Made by a program: the position numbers and the translations under genes. A DNA stretch of 64,000 nt. Source: Comamonadaceae bacterium OTU4NAUVB1 (GTDB taxonomy: Bacteria > Pseudomonadota > Gammaproteobacteria > Burkholderiales > Burkholderiaceae_C). The notes beneath the pieces were generated by a model. It saw only the letters and a list, made by a program, of their open reading frames with translations, made no database searches and was not told the DNA's origin. Of this stretch, positions 26,695 to 35,549 are shown in pieces. The stretch spans positions 186,001 through 250,000 of the forward strand of contig CP099604.1 of the NCBI GenBank assembly GCA_024372625.1, read 5' to 3'. The number at the start of each line of letters is the position of its first letter. The first letter of the stretch is position 1.

Positions 26695-26996
26695 GTGTCT
26701 GTCTCCGTTGTTGTCGTGTCTGTCGTGTCGTCCCATGGTCGCGACCGGACGATAGTCCGCGCGCGCCGCGCCATCCATTACGTGCGCCGCGCGACGTTTA
26801 CGCCAGCCGCAACGATCGAGGGATTACCCGTCCCGGCGGTCCGTGAAGGTGCTGTCGCGGTCGCGTCATGGCGACGGGAAAACCCGCTCCCGGGCGGTCC
26901 GGGCCGCTCTCCAGAATCGCTTGTCCGACAAACGGACACGACGACGATCGCACCTTCCCGCCGCACCGCGCGGCACCCGGACCGGAGAGACGCGCC
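26695..26996. other. 302-base divergent intergenic region
   Basis: This gap separates the hydrolase lipoprotein (minus) and the GntR regulator (plus). It should hold both promoters. The only clear element is the palindromic operator at 26921-26938. An ATG at 26868 in the GntR frame would use part of this region as coding sequence, but the intervening codons are low-complexity and unlike the family. Confidence 0.6.
26921..26938. promoter_or_regulatory. Candidate FadR-type GntR operator
   Basis: TTGTCCGACAA at 26921-26931 is a perfect 11-bp palindrome around one base and matches the FadR/VanR-subfamily consensus TNGTNNNACNA. A second overlapping repeat, TGTCCG then CGGACA, spans 26922-26938. 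It lies 58 bases before the GntR gene, so autoregulation and control of the downstream transporter operon are likely. Confidence 0.6.
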
Positions 26997-27830
26997 TTGG
27001 CAGGAAGCAGCACCCTCGAATCCGCCAGCCCGATGGCGCCGCCGCCGGGCGACGCGGCCGGGCTGTTCGACCGCCTGAACCTGGCGCCGGCCTACAAGGT
27101 GGTGTCGCTGGAGATCGAGCGCAGCATCCTGGGCGGGCAGATCAAGCCCGGCAGTCCGCTGCCGACCGAGCAGAGCCTGGCCGAGCGCTTCGGCGTGCAC
27201 CGCTCGACGGTGCGCGAGGCGATCCGGCAGGTGGAGCAGGAGGGGCTGGTGCAGCGCCGCGAGGGCCGCCGCCTGTTCGTCACGCTGCCCGGCCTCTACG
27301 ACCTGGCGCCGCGCGCGGCGCGCCTGCTGCTGCTGCAGCAGACCACCTTCGAGGAGCTGTGGCAGGTCGCCGTGACGCTGGAGCCACTGGCCGCGCGGCT
27401 GGCGGCGCGCCACGCCACCGACGACGACCTGGCGGCGCTCGAGGCCAACACGGCCCTCACCGGGCAGCTGCAGGCGCGCGGGGCGACGGGCGTGGAGGCG
27501 CACATGCGCCTGGTCGACCTCGACGTCGAGTTCCACGCGCTGGTCGGCCGCGCCAGCCACAACCGCGCCCTGATGCTGGCGCGCGAGCCCGTCAGCCTGC
27601 TCTACAACCCCACGCTGCTGCAGATCCACCAGCACCTGCCGCAGTCCAAGGCGCGCAACCTGGACGCTCACCACGCCATCCTGCAGGCGCTGCGGCGGCG
27701 CGACGCCGACGCCGCGGCCGACTGGACGCGCCGGCACATGAACGACTTCCGCAAGGGGTTCGAGATGACCGGGCTCGACATGGGCACGCCGATCCAGGCC
27801 GGGTCGGGCGGGCGGCCCGCCCGGGCCTGA
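26997..27830 (+). CDS. GntR-family (FadR/FCD type) transcriptional regulator
   Basis: A regulator of about 277 residues. The winged HTH reads LPTEQSLAERFGVHRSTVRE then AIRQVEQEGLVQRREGRRLF, followed by an all-helical FCD effector domain with HALVGRASHN and a histidine-rich metal/ligand region near DAHHAIL. The TTG at 26997 is chosen because GGAGAG lies about eight bases upstream; an ATG at 27033 is possible and an ATG at 26868 would add unlike sequence. It precedes a complete branched-chain-type ABC transporter by 34 bases and probably controls it in response to the imported acid or its CoA ester. Confidence 0.88.
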   Translation: MAGSSTLESASPMAPPPGDAAGLFDRLNLAPAYKVVSLEIERSILGGQIKPGSPLPTEQSLAERFGVHRSTVREAIRQVEQEGLVQRREGRRLFVTLPGLYDLAPRAARLLLLQQTTFEELWQVAVTLEPLAARLAARHATDDDLAALEANTALTGQLQARGATGVEAHMRLVDLDVEFHALVGRASHNRALMLAREPVSLLYNPTLLQIHQHLPQSKARNLDAHHAILQALRRRDADAAADWTRRHMNDFRKGFEMTGLDMGTPIQAGSGGRPARA

Positions 27831-27864
27831 TCCCATGGCCATTCACACAACGAAGGAGACAAGC

Positions 27865-29184
27865 ATGCAAGCACGCGCATCACGCACCGCCCCGGGTCTG
27901 GTCCTGGCGATCGCCGGACTCGCCGGCGCCATCGCCCCGGCCGCCCGGGCCCAGGCCCCGGCCACCGAGACCTTCCGGGTCGGCATCGTCAGCTTCCTGT
28001 CGGGGCAGGCCGCCGAGAGCTTCGGCATCCCGGCGGTCAACGGCGCCAAGGTGCTGGTGGAGGCGTTCAACCAGGGCGGGGCGCCGGCGCCCTACGACAA
28101 GCCCGGCATCGGCGGGATGAAGATCGAGGCGGTCTACATCGACGAGAACGGCGGCGCGACCAAGCAGGTCCAGGAACTGCGCAACCTCTACGACCGCGAG
28201 AAGGTCGACGCGGTGGTGGGTTACGTGAGTTCGGGGGACTGCCTGGCGGTGGCGCCGGTGGCCGAGGAGATGAAGAAGTTCCTGATCCTCTACGACTGCG
28301 GCACGCCGCGCATCTTCGAGGACGCCAAGTACAACTACGTCTTCCGCACCGCCTCGCACGCCACGATGGACAACGTGGCGCTCGCGCGGTACCTCAAGGC
28401 GCGCAACGTCAAGGCCGAGCGCTTCAACATGATCAACCAGGACTACGCCTGGGGGCAGGACTCGCGCAAGGACTTCACGCTGTCGATGGCCCAGCTCTAC
28501 CCGCAGGCCCAGGTCGGCGAGGACCTGCTGCCGAAGTTCGGCGCCGGGCAGTACGGCACCGAGATCTCCGCCCTGATGTCCAAGCGCGCCGACGTCACGC
28601 ATTCGAGCCTGTGGGGCGGCGACCTGCAGGCCTTCATCCTGCAGTCGGGCCCGCGCGGCCTGTTCAAGCGCTCGCAGGTCGTGCTGTCGGCGGCCGACCA
28701 CGTGCTGACCAACCTGGGCGACAAGATGCCCGACGGCGCCATCCTCGGCGCGCGCGGCGCCTACGGGCTGCTGTCGCCCAAGTCGGCCTTGAACGACTGG
28801 TGGTGGAGCGTCTACCAGAAGGGCTACCAGACCTACCCGGCGCAGGCCCCCTACCGCATGGCGCAGGCGCTCATGGGCCTGAAGGCCGCCGCCGAGAAGG
28901 CGATGGCGGCCAACGGGGGCAAGAAGCCGACCACCGAGCAGCTGGCCGCCGCCCTGACCAACGCCGAGTGGGACTCGCCCGGCGGGCGCATCCGCATGAC
29001 GCTGGGCGGCGGCCACCAGGCCACGCAGGAGACGGCGATCGGCCGGACGCGCTACGACGCGGCGAAGAAGATGGTGGTGCTCGACGACATCCAGCGCTTC
29101 GCGGCCGAATGCGTCAATCCGCCGGTCAACGTGAAGTCGGAGGACTGGATCAAGTCGGACTTCGCCGGCGCGAAGTGCAACTGA
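27865..29184 (+). CDS. Branched-chain amino acid-type ABC transporter substrate-binding protein
   Basis: A 439-residue periplasmic receptor. The signal peptide ends near ARAQA; the body is a type I periplasmic-binding fold of the LivK class (FRVGIVSFLSGQAAESFG, then IYIDENGG-like VYIDENGGATKQVQEL). AAGGAGA lies upstream of the ATG at 27865; the in-frame ATG at 27835 lacks this. It is first in a receptor-LivH-LivM-LivG-LivF-ligase series, so the ligand is probably a carboxylic acid that is then activated by the acyl-CoA ligase rather than leucine itself (inference). Confidence 0.9.
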   Translation: MQARASRTAPGLVLAIAGLAGAIAPAARAQAPATETFRVGIVSFLSGQAAESFGIPAVNGAKVLVEAFNQGGAPAPYDKPGIGGMKIEAVYIDENGGATKQVQELRNLYDREKVDAVVGYVSSGDCLAVAPVAEEMKKFLILYDCGTPRIFEDAKYNYVFRTASHATMDNVALARYLKARNVKAERFNMINQDYAWGQDSRKDFTLSMAQLYPQAQVGEDLLPKFGAGQYGTEISALMSKRADVTHSSLWGGDLQAFILQSGPRGLFKRSQVVLSAADHVLTNLGDKMPDGAILGARGAYGLLSPKSALNDWWWSVYQKGYQTYPAQAPYRMAQALMGLKAAAEKAMAANGGKKPTTEQLAAALTNAEWDSPGGRIRMTLGGGHQATQETAIGRTRYDAAKKMVVLDDIQRFAAECVNPPVNVKSEDWIKSDFAGAKCN

Positions 29185-29200
29185 GCGCGCGATCGCCCTC

Positions 29201-30097
29201 ATGGCCACCGCCCTCACGATCCTGATCGACGGACTGAGCTACGCCTCCTGGCTGTTCATCGTCGCGCTCGGGCTGACGCTCGTCTTCGGCGTGCTGAAGA
29301 TCCTGAACATCGCGCACGGCAGCTTCTACGCCCTGGGCGCGTACGCGGCGGCGAGCTTCGTCGGCTGGTTCGCCAGCATGAAGTTCGCGCCCGAATGGTC
29401 GCTGGTGGCGATGCTGCTGGCCGCCGTGGCCGTGGCGGTGCTGGTGGCGCCGCTGACCGAGCGCGGCCTGATGCGCTTCTTCTACGGCCGCGACGAGGTG
29501 CTGCTGGTGCTGGTGACCTACGCGCTGTTCCTGGTGCTGGAGGACGTGACCAAGCTGCTGTGGGGCGCCAACCCGTACTACGTGTCGGAGCCCTACGCGA
29601 TGTTCGGCAACGTCGAGATCGGCGAGCAGGTCTACGTCGGCTACGACTTCATGCTCATGGGGCTGGCGGTGGCGGTCGGGCTGGCCGTGTGGTGGGGCCT
29701 GAACCGCACGCGCCAGGGCAAGATCGTGCTGGCCGTCATCCACAGCGAGGAGGTCGCCGCCAGCATGGGCGTGAACGTCTCGCGGGTCTACATGCTGGCC
29801 TTCGGCGTCGGCGTCTTCCTGGCCGCGCTGGGCGGGGCCTTCACCGCGCCGCTGATCTCGGTGCAGCCGGGGGTGTCGGTCGGCGTGATCATCGTGTCCT
29901 TCGCGGTGGTGATCATCGGCGGGCTCGGCAGCATCGAGGGCGCGGCCATCGGCGCGCTGATCGTCGGGCTGGCGCGGTCGTTCGCCGTGCACGTGATGCC
30001 GCAGGCCGAACTGTTCTCGATCTACATCGTGATGGCGCTGGTGCTGATGGTGCGGCCCGAGGGGCTGTTCCAGCGCATCCAGGCGAGGAAGATATGA
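29201..30097 (+). CDS. Branched-chain amino acid-type ABC permease (LivH-like)
   Basis: A 298-residue inner-membrane permease of the LivH class, with about eight hydrophobic segments. The N-terminal motif LVFGVLKILNIAHGSFYALG and the ATPase-docking region near NRTRQGKIVLAVIHSEEVAA then SMGVNVSRVYMLAFG are typical. It lies 16 bases after the receptor gene and its stop overlaps the start of LivM (ATGA). Confidence 0.93.
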   Translation: MATALTILIDGLSYASWLFIVALGLTLVFGVLKILNIAHGSFYALGAYAAASFVGWFASMKFAPEWSLVAMLLAAVAVAVLVAPLTERGLMRFFYGRDEVLLVLVTYALFLVLEDVTKLLWGANPYYVSEPYAMFGNVEIGEQVYVGYDFMLMGLAVAVGLAVWWGLNRTRQGKIVLAVIHSEEVAASMGVNVSRVYMLAFGVGVFLAALGGAFTAPLISVQPGVSVGVIIVSFAVVIIGGLGSIEGAAIGALIVGLARSFAVHVMPQAELFSIYIVMALVLMVRPEGLFQRIQARKI

Positions 30098-31155
30098 CCC
30101 CCTCCAGTCCTCCCCGCGCACCGCGCGTCGCGTCGCCGACCCCCTCGCGGGGGGCGCCACCGGCGGACCGGTCCGGCCCGCTGCGCGGCGCGGCCGGCGG
30201 GTCGCCGTCCCGCGGCGGCCTGGTGTCGCTCGCCGGAGTCCTCCTGATCGTGGCGCTGGTCGTCGCGGGAGCGTTCATGCCGAAGTGGCTGACCTTCCTG
30301 CTGACGATGGCGGCCTCGCACGGGCTAGTGTCGCTCGGGATCGTGCTGCTGATGCGCGGCGGGGTGGTGTCCTTCGGCCAGGGGCTGGTGTTCGCGGTGG
30401 GCGGCTACGCGGCGGCGCTGGCGTTCAACCGGCTCGGGTTCACCGACGCGCTGGGCCTCGCGGTCGCGGGCGGGGTGGCCGCGACGGTGGTGGCGGCGCC
30501 GTTCGCGCCGCTGCTCTCGCGCTACCGGGGCATCTTCTTCGCGATGCTGACGCTGGCGATGTCGATGGTGGCCTACGGGGTGCTGGTCAAGACCAGCGCG
30601 CTGGGCGGCTCCGACGGCTTCAACATGGGGCGCCCGACGCTGTTCGGCCAGGCGCTGCCCGATGCGCGCGCGGGCCACGTGCTCTACGGCGTGACGATCG
30701 CGTTCGCGGGGGTGCTGGCGCTGCTGGCGCGCACCTATTTCGATTCCACGCGCGGGCTGGTGACGCAGGCGGTGCGGGAGAACGAGCTGCGGGTGGAATA
30801 CCTCGGCGGCTCGGTGCGCGAGGCCATGAGCATCAACTTCCTGCTGGCGGCCTTCGCGGGCGGCTCGGGCGGCGCGCTCACGGTGATGTCGCTCGGCCAC
30901 ATCGACCCCAACTTCAGCTACTGGACGACGTCGGGCGAGTTCGTCTTCGTGGCCATCCTGGCCGGCTGGCAGAGCGTGCTCGCGGTGTTCGTCGCCTCGA
31001 CGCTGCTGGAGGTGGTGCGCTCGTTCTCCAGCCTGTACTTCCCCAACACCTGGCAGCTGTCGCTGGGCGTCTTCCTGCTGCTGATGATCCGCTTCCTGCC
31101 GCGCGGCATCGGCTCGCTGTGGGTGGACCGCGGCGCGAAGGGAGACCGGCCGTGA
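30094..31155 (+). CDS. Branched-chain amino acid-type ABC permease (LivM-like) with atypical N-terminus
   Basis: A 353-residue permease of the LivM class (GVVSFGQGLVFAVGGYAAAL; VRENELRVEYLGGSVREAM docking region). The first 43 residues are Pro/Ser/Arg/Gly-rich and precede the first membrane segment; LivM proteins normally start close to that segment. The DNA encoding this tail contains two strong GC dyads (30140-30154 and 30164-30175), suggesting a repeat element has been absorbed into the reading frame. The start codon overlaps the LivH stop, so the tail is probably translated. Confidence 0.9.
   Translation: MTPSSPPRAPRVASPTPSRGAPPADRSGPLRGAAGGSPSRGGLVSLAGVLLIVALVVAGAFMPKWLTFLLTMAASHGLVSLGIVLLMRGGVVSFGQGLVFAVGGYAAALAFNRLGFTDALGLAVAGGVAATVVAAPFAPLLSRYRGIFFAMLTLAMSMVAYGVLVKTSALGGSDGFNMGRPTLFGQALPDARAGHVLYGVTIAFAGVLALLARTYFDSTRGLVTQAVRENELRVEYLGGSVREAMSINFLLAAFAGGSGGALTVMSLGHIDPNFSYWTTSGEFVFVAILAGWQSVLAVFVASTLLEVVRSFSSLYFPNTWQLSLGVFLLLMIRFLPRGIGSLWVDRGAKGDRP
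30140..30175. repeat. Paired GC palindromes within the 5' end of livM (REP-like)
   Basis: CCCCC-TCGC-GGGGGG at 30140-30154 and the perfect 12-bp palindrome CGGACCGGTCCG at 30164-30175 lie ten bases apart inside the low-complexity leader of the LivM gene. Their form resembles the intergenic palindromic repeats common in Comamonadaceae genomes; this is inference from appearance. Confidence 0.4.
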
Positions 31156-31958
31156 ACCCGGTGGCCGACACCCCGGGCGCCGGCGGGCGCGAGGTTCTGC
31201 TGCGCGCGAGCGGCATCGAGAAGCGCTTCGGCGCCGTCGTCGCGGCCAGCGGGCTGGACGTGGCGGTGGCCGCCGGCGAGCGCGTGAGCCTGATCGGCAG
31301 CAATGGCGCGGGCAAGACCACCTTCGTCAACATGATCACCGGCTACCTCAAGCCCGACACCGGCAGCATCGTGCTGGGCGGGCGCGACATCACGCGGCTC
31401 GATCCGCGCGCGATCACGCGGCTGGGCGTGGCGCGCTCGTTCCAGATCCCGCAGCTGTTCCCGGCGATGTCGGTGCTGGAGAACATGCTGGTGGCGCTGG
31501 CCTGCCACGGGCAGCGGCTGTCGTTCTGGCGCACCGCCCGGCGCGCCGACGCGGTAGCGCGCGCCGATGCGCTGCTCGAGCGCTTCAACCTCGCCGAGCA
31601 CCGCGAGCGCCGCGTCGCCGAGCTGCCCGGCGGCGTGCGCAAGCTGCTGGACATCGCCATGGCCCTGACCGCCGAGCCGCGCCTGCTGCTGCTCGACGAG
31701 CCCACCAGCGGGGTCTCCGCCGAGGAGAAGTTCCCGATGATGGAGATCGTCATGCGCGCGCTGGGCGAGGAGCGCATGACGGTGCTGTTCGTCGAGCACG
31801 ACATGGACATCGTCGCGCGCTACGCCGACCGCGTGATCGCCTTCTACGCCGGCCGGATCATCGCGGACGACGCGCCGGCCGTCGCGCTCGCCACCGACGA
31901 CGTGCGCCGCTACGTCACCGGCACGCTCCGTCCGGACGCGGCGCCGTCCCAGGAATAG
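31152..31958 (+). CDS. ABC transporter ATP-binding protein (LivG-like)
   Basis: A 268-residue ATPase. Walker A is GSNGAGKTT, Walker B is LLLLDEPTSGVS, with the long LivG-type insertion (LGVARSFQIPQLFPAMSV). The signature is LPGGVRK in place of the usual LSGGQ, a variant seen in LivG proteins. The GTG start overlaps the LivM stop. Pairs with the LivF-like ATPase that follows 4 bases later. Confidence 0.93.
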   Translation: MNPVADTPGAGGREVLLRASGIEKRFGAVVAASGLDVAVAAGERVSLIGSNGAGKTTFVNMITGYLKPDTGSIVLGGRDITRLDPRAITRLGVARSFQIPQLFPAMSVLENMLVALACHGQRLSFWRTARRADAVARADALLERFNLAEHRERRVAELPGGVRKLLDIAMALTAEPRLLLLDEPTSGVSAEEKFPMMEIVMRALGEERMTVLFVEHDMDIVARYADRVIAFYAGRIIADDAPAVALATDDVRRYVTGTLRPDAAPSQE

Positions 31959-31962
31959 ACCC

Positions 31963-32673
31963 ATGCTCGCCATCGAATCGATCCATGTCGCCATCGGCAC
32001 CGTGCAGGTGCTGCGCGGCCTCTCCCTGGAGGTCGGCGCCGGGCGCATGGCCGGCCTCATCGGGCGCAACGGCGCCGGCAAGACGACGCTGCTGCGCTCG
32101 GTGATGGGCCACCTCGCGCCGTCGCGGGGCCGCATCGCCTTCGACGGCCGGGACCTGGCGTCGTGGAGCCGCCACGAGCGCGCCGCCGGCGGCATCGGCT
32201 ACATGCCCGAGGACCGCGGGCTGGTGCCCGAGCTGACGGTGGAGGAGAACATCCTGGTGCCGCTGTGGGCGACGAAATCGCGCGCCGTCGCGCAGCGCCT
32301 GGACTTCGTCTACGGGGTGCTGCCCGAGCTCGCGGCCATGCGCGAGCGGCGCGCGCTGCTGCTCTCGGGCGGCCAGCAGAAGCTGGTCGCGCTGGCCCGG
32401 GCGCTGGCCGTGGGCACCCGGCTGCTGCTGCTCGACGAGCCCTTCGAGGGGGTCGCGCCGGCCCTGTCGATGCGCCTGGGCGAGGTCATCGGCGGCCTGC
32501 GCGGCGGCGATCTGGCCGTGCTGATCGCGCAGTCGGACCTGAACCATTCGCGCCGGCTGGTCGATGTGGAGTACGTGATCGAGCGCGGCGCCAACGTCGC
32601 GCCGCCTGACCCATCCGCACCGCCCGCAGCGCACGCGGGGGCCGTCGACGCCGTGCCGGTGGGCTCCGCATGA
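31963..32673 (+). CDS. ABC transporter ATP-binding protein (LivF-like)
   Basis: A 236-residue ATPase of the LivF class: Walker A GRNGAGKTT, GIGYMPEDRGLVPELTVEEN, signature LLSGGQQK and Walker B LLLLDEPFEGV. Its last codons contain a low-complexity Ala/Pro tail. Its stop overlaps the ATG of the acyl-CoA ligase gene, tying uptake to activation. Confidence 0.93.
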   Translation: MLAIESIHVAIGTVQVLRGLSLEVGAGRMAGLIGRNGAGKTTLLRSVMGHLAPSRGRIAFDGRDLASWSRHERAAGGIGYMPEDRGLVPELTVEENILVPLWATKSRAVAQRLDFVYGVLPELAAMRERRALLLSGGQQKLVALARALAVGTRLLLLDEPFEGVAPALSMRLGEVIGGLRGGDLAVLIAQSDLNHSRRLVDVEYVIERGANVAPPDPSAPPAAHAGAVDAVPVGSA

Positions 32674-34352
32674 CGGGCCGGACCCCCGCGCACTGGGACG
32701 ACGTCCCCGGCGGCCTGCCGGCGACGCGGCGCGAGGGCCTCCACGGCGACCGCGTCGTGCGCTGTTTCGTCGAGCGGCCGGCCAGCGTGCACGCGCTGCT
32801 CGAACGGGCCGCGCGCGCGCATCCGCAGGCCGACGCCGTGGTGTGCGGCGACGTGCGCTGGACCTACGCCCGGCTCGACGCCGAGGTGGCGCGGCTGGCC
32901 GGCGGTTTCGCGGCGCGGGGCGTGGCCGCCGGCGACCGCGTCGTCATGTTCATGGGCAACCGGCCGGACTTCGTGGCCGTGCTGTTCGCCCTGCAGCGCC
33001 TGGGCGCCATCGCGGTGCCGGTGGGCGAGCGCGAACAGCGCCCGGGACTGGCCTACGTGCTGGGGCAGTGCGGTGCCCGCGCGATCGTGTTCGACGCCGC
33101 GCTGGCCGCGCGCGTGCCCGACGCCGCGGAGGCGCCCGGCGTGCGGTTGCGCGTGATGGCGGAGGATGGCGCGCCGGGCAGCGGGCCGGGCAGCGGGCCG
33201 GGCAGCGGGCCGGGGGAGGCCGGGGCGATCACGGGCGCCACGACCCTGGCCGCCCTGGCGGCGACGGGCGAGGCGCGCACCGGGGCGCAGACCGTGCAGC
33301 CCCAGGACACCGCCGTCATCCTCTACACCTCCGGGACCACCGGACGGCCCAAGGGCGCGATGCTCACGCACCTGAACATCGCACATTCGGTGCGCCACTA
33401 CGAGATCTGCATGGGATTGCGCGCCGACGACCGCTCGGCGCTCGCGGTGCCGGCCAGCCATGTCACGGGGCTGGTGGCCATCGTCGCGGCGATGGTCCAC
33501 GTGGGCGGCGCGATCGTGATGCTGCCGGCCTTCAAGGCCGACGCGTTCATCCACGTCATGGCGGCCGAGCGCGTCACGCACACGCTGATGGTGCCGGCGA
33601 TGTACACGCTGTGCCTGATGAGTCCGGCCCTCGCGGGCGCCGACCTGTCGCGCTGGCGCATCGGCGGCTATGGCGGCGCGCCGATGCCCGTGGCCGCCAT
33701 CGATCGCCTGGCGCGGCGCCTGCCGGGGCTCACCCTGCAGAACGCGTACGGCGCCACGGAGACCACGTCGCCCGCCACGCTGATGCCTTCGGGCCTGACG
33801 CGCGACCACGCCGACACCGTCGGCGTCCCGCTGCCGTGCGCCGACATCCGCGCGATGGACGAGGCCGGCCGCGAACTGCCCGCCGGCGAGACCGGCGAGC
33901 TGTGGATCGCCGGGCCGATGGTGGTGAGCGGCTACTGGGACGACCCGGCGGCCACGGCGGGCGCCTTCACCGGCGGGTACTGGCACTCCGGCGACCTCGG
34001 CAGCATCGACGCGGCGGGCTTCGTGCGCCTGGTCGACCGCAAGAAGGACATGCTCAACCGGGGCGGCTTCAAGGTCTATTCGGTCGAGGTGGAGAACGTG
34101 CTGATGGCGCTGCCGGGCGTGGTGGAGGCCGCGGTGGTCGGCCGTCCCTGCCCGGTCCTGGGCGAGCGCGTGCACGCCTTCCTGCACGCGCCGGGCGTGG
34201 CGCACGACGACGAGGCCGTGCGCGCCCACTGCCGCGCGCAGCTCACGGACTACAAGGTGCCCGAGACCCTGACCTGGACCGACGCGCCCCTGCCGCGCAA
34301 CGCCGGCGGCAAGCTGTTGAAACGCGCGCTGCGCGAGCGGCTGGCGTCCTGA
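32670..34352 (+). CDS. Acyl-CoA synthetase / AMP-dependent ligase
   Basis: A 560-residue class I adenylate-forming ligase. The phosphate-binding loop is ILYTSGTTGRPKGAMLTH, the adenine motif is YGATETTS, the hinge is around LVDRKKDMLNRGGFKVYS and the C-terminal lysine is in NAGGKLLK. These enzymes activate a carboxylic acid to an acyl-CoA. Near residues 168-182 is a GPGS repeat encoded by three 12-bp units, inserted in a loop of the N-terminal domain. Its ATG overlaps the LivF stop, making it the last gene of the transporter operon. Confidence 0.9.
   Translation: MTGRTPAHWDDVPGGLPATRREGLHGDRVVRCFVERPASVHALLERAARAHPQADAVVCGDVRWTYARLDAEVARLAGGFAARGVAAGDRVVMFMGNRPDFVAVLFALQRLGAIAVPVGEREQRPGLAYVLGQCGARAIVFDAALAARVPDAAEAPGVRLRVMAEDGAPGSGPGSGPGSGPGEAGAITGATTLAALAATGEARTGAQTVQPQDTAVILYTSGTTGRPKGAMLTHLNIAHSVRHYEICMGLRADDRSALAVPASHVTGLVAIVAAMVHVGGAIVMLPAFKADAFIHVMAAERVTHTLMVPAMYTLCLMSPALAGADLSRWRIGGYGGAPMPVAAIDRLARRLPGLTLQNAYGATETTSPATLMPSGLTRDHADTVGVPLPCADIRAMDEAGRELPAGETGELWIAGPMVVSGYWDDPAATAGAFTGGYWHSGDLGSIDAAGFVRLVDRKKDMLNRGGFKVYSVEVENVLMALPGVVEAAVVGRPCPVLGERVHAFLHAPGVAHDDEAVRAHCRAQLTDYKVPETLTWTDAPLPRNAGGKLLKRALRERLAS
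33174..33209 (+). repeat. Three tandem 12-bp units inside the ligase gene
   Basis: CCGGGCAGCGGG is repeated three times, followed by a partial unit. It encodes GPGS-type repeats and keeps the frame, so copy number can change without destroying the enzyme. Confidence 0.85.
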
Positions 34353-35549
34353 TCACGTGGCGATGCCGCGGGCGTCGCGCTTGATCTTCTTGGCCAGCGA
34401 CCACTTGTGCACCTCGGTCGGGCCGTCGTAGATGCGGAAGGCGCGGACCTCGCGGAAGACCTGCTCGACGATGGTGTCGCCCGAGACGCCCGCGCCGCCC
34501 ATCACCTGGACGCAGCGGTCGGCGATGCGGAACAGCGCGTCGGAGACCGCCACCTTGGCCATGGAACTCTCGGTCGTGCCCTGCGAGCCGCCGTCGAGCA
34601 CGCCGGCGCACCAGTCGATCATGAGCGCGGCCTGCTGCAGGTCGATCAGGTTGTCGGCCAGCATGAAGCCGACGCCTTCGTGGTCGATCAGCGGCTTGCC
34701 GAACGCGTGGCGCTGGACGGCGTAGGCGGTGGCGATCTCGTGCGCGCGCGCGCACGACCCGAACCACCGCATGCAGTGCGACAGCCGCGCCGGCGACAGC
34801 CGCACCTGGGCGTAGCGGAAGCCCGCGTGCAGCTCGCCGAGCACCTGGTCGTCGGTGACGCGCAGGCCGTCGATGGCGATCAGGGCATGGCCGCCGGGCA
34901 TCGAGCCGTCGAGGGTGTCGAGCACGCGTTCGATGCGGATGGCCGGGTCGGGCAGGTCGACCAGGAACATGGTCGCCTTCACGGGCTCGCCGTCGGCGCT
35001 GGTGCGCGCCATGACGATGCCGACTTCCGCGCCGTCCGCGCCGGTGATGAACGCCTTGCGCCCGTCGATGCGCCAGCCGTCGCCCTCGCGCACGGCGCGG
35101 GTGCGCAGCATCGAGGGATCGGAGCCGGCGCCGCCCTCGGCCGCCGGCTCGGTCATGAAGAAGGCCGAGCGGGCGTGGCCGCTCACCAGCTTCTGGAGGA
35201 AGCGTTCCTGCTGCGCCGGCGTGGCGGCCTTGCCCAGCAGGAACATGTTGCCTTCGTCCGGCGCCATGGTGTTGACGGCCACCGGTCCCAGCGGCGACAG
35301 GCCCGAGCGCTTGAGCACGGCGGCGGTTTCCAGCTGGGTCATGTGCTCGCCGTCGGGGAGGATGTGCGGCGTCATCACGCCGGCGGCGCGCGCCTTGTCG
35401 CGCATCTCGGCGACCAGCTCGGCCGAGGGTCCGTGGCCCTGCGAACCGGCGCGCGGATCGCGCTCGAAGGGCACGATCACGTCGCGCACGAAGGCCTCGA
35501 CGCGCTCGGCCATGAGGCGGCTGCGTTCAGTGGGGCAGGGGGTGAACAT
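34353..35549 (-). CDS. Acyl-CoA dehydrogenase
   Basis: A 398-residue flavoenzyme of the ACAD family. FFMTEPAAEGGAGSDPSM is the FAD-binding first signature, and the C-terminal region VMGGAGVSGDTIVEQVFREV then YDGPTEVHKWSLAKK is typical of ACAD10/11-like members. It would introduce the 2,3 double bond in an acyl-CoA. The stop codon lies directly against that of the ligase gene on the other strand (convergent), so the two probably belong to one catabolic route, activated acid then first oxidation, although they are in separate transcripts. Confidence 0.92.
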   Translation of the reverse strand: MFTPCPTERSRLMAERVEAFVRDVIVPFERDPRAGSQGHGPSAELVAEMRDKARAAGVMTPHILPDGEHMTQLETAAVLKRSGLSPLGPVAVNTMAPDEGNMFLLGKAATPAQQERFLQKLVSGHARSAFFMTEPAAEGGAGSDPSMLRTRAVREGDGWRIDGRKAFITGADGAEVGIVMARTSADGEPVKATMFLVDLPDPAIRIERVLDTLDGSMPGGHALIAIDGLRVTDDQVLGELHAGFRYAQVRLSPARLSHCMRWFGSCARAHEIATAYAVQRHAFGKPLIDHEGVGFMLADNLIDLQQAALMIDWCAGVLDGGSQGTTESSMAKVAVSDALFRIADRCVQVMGGAGVSGDTIVEQVFREVRAFRIYDGPTEVHKWSLAKKIKRDARGIAT

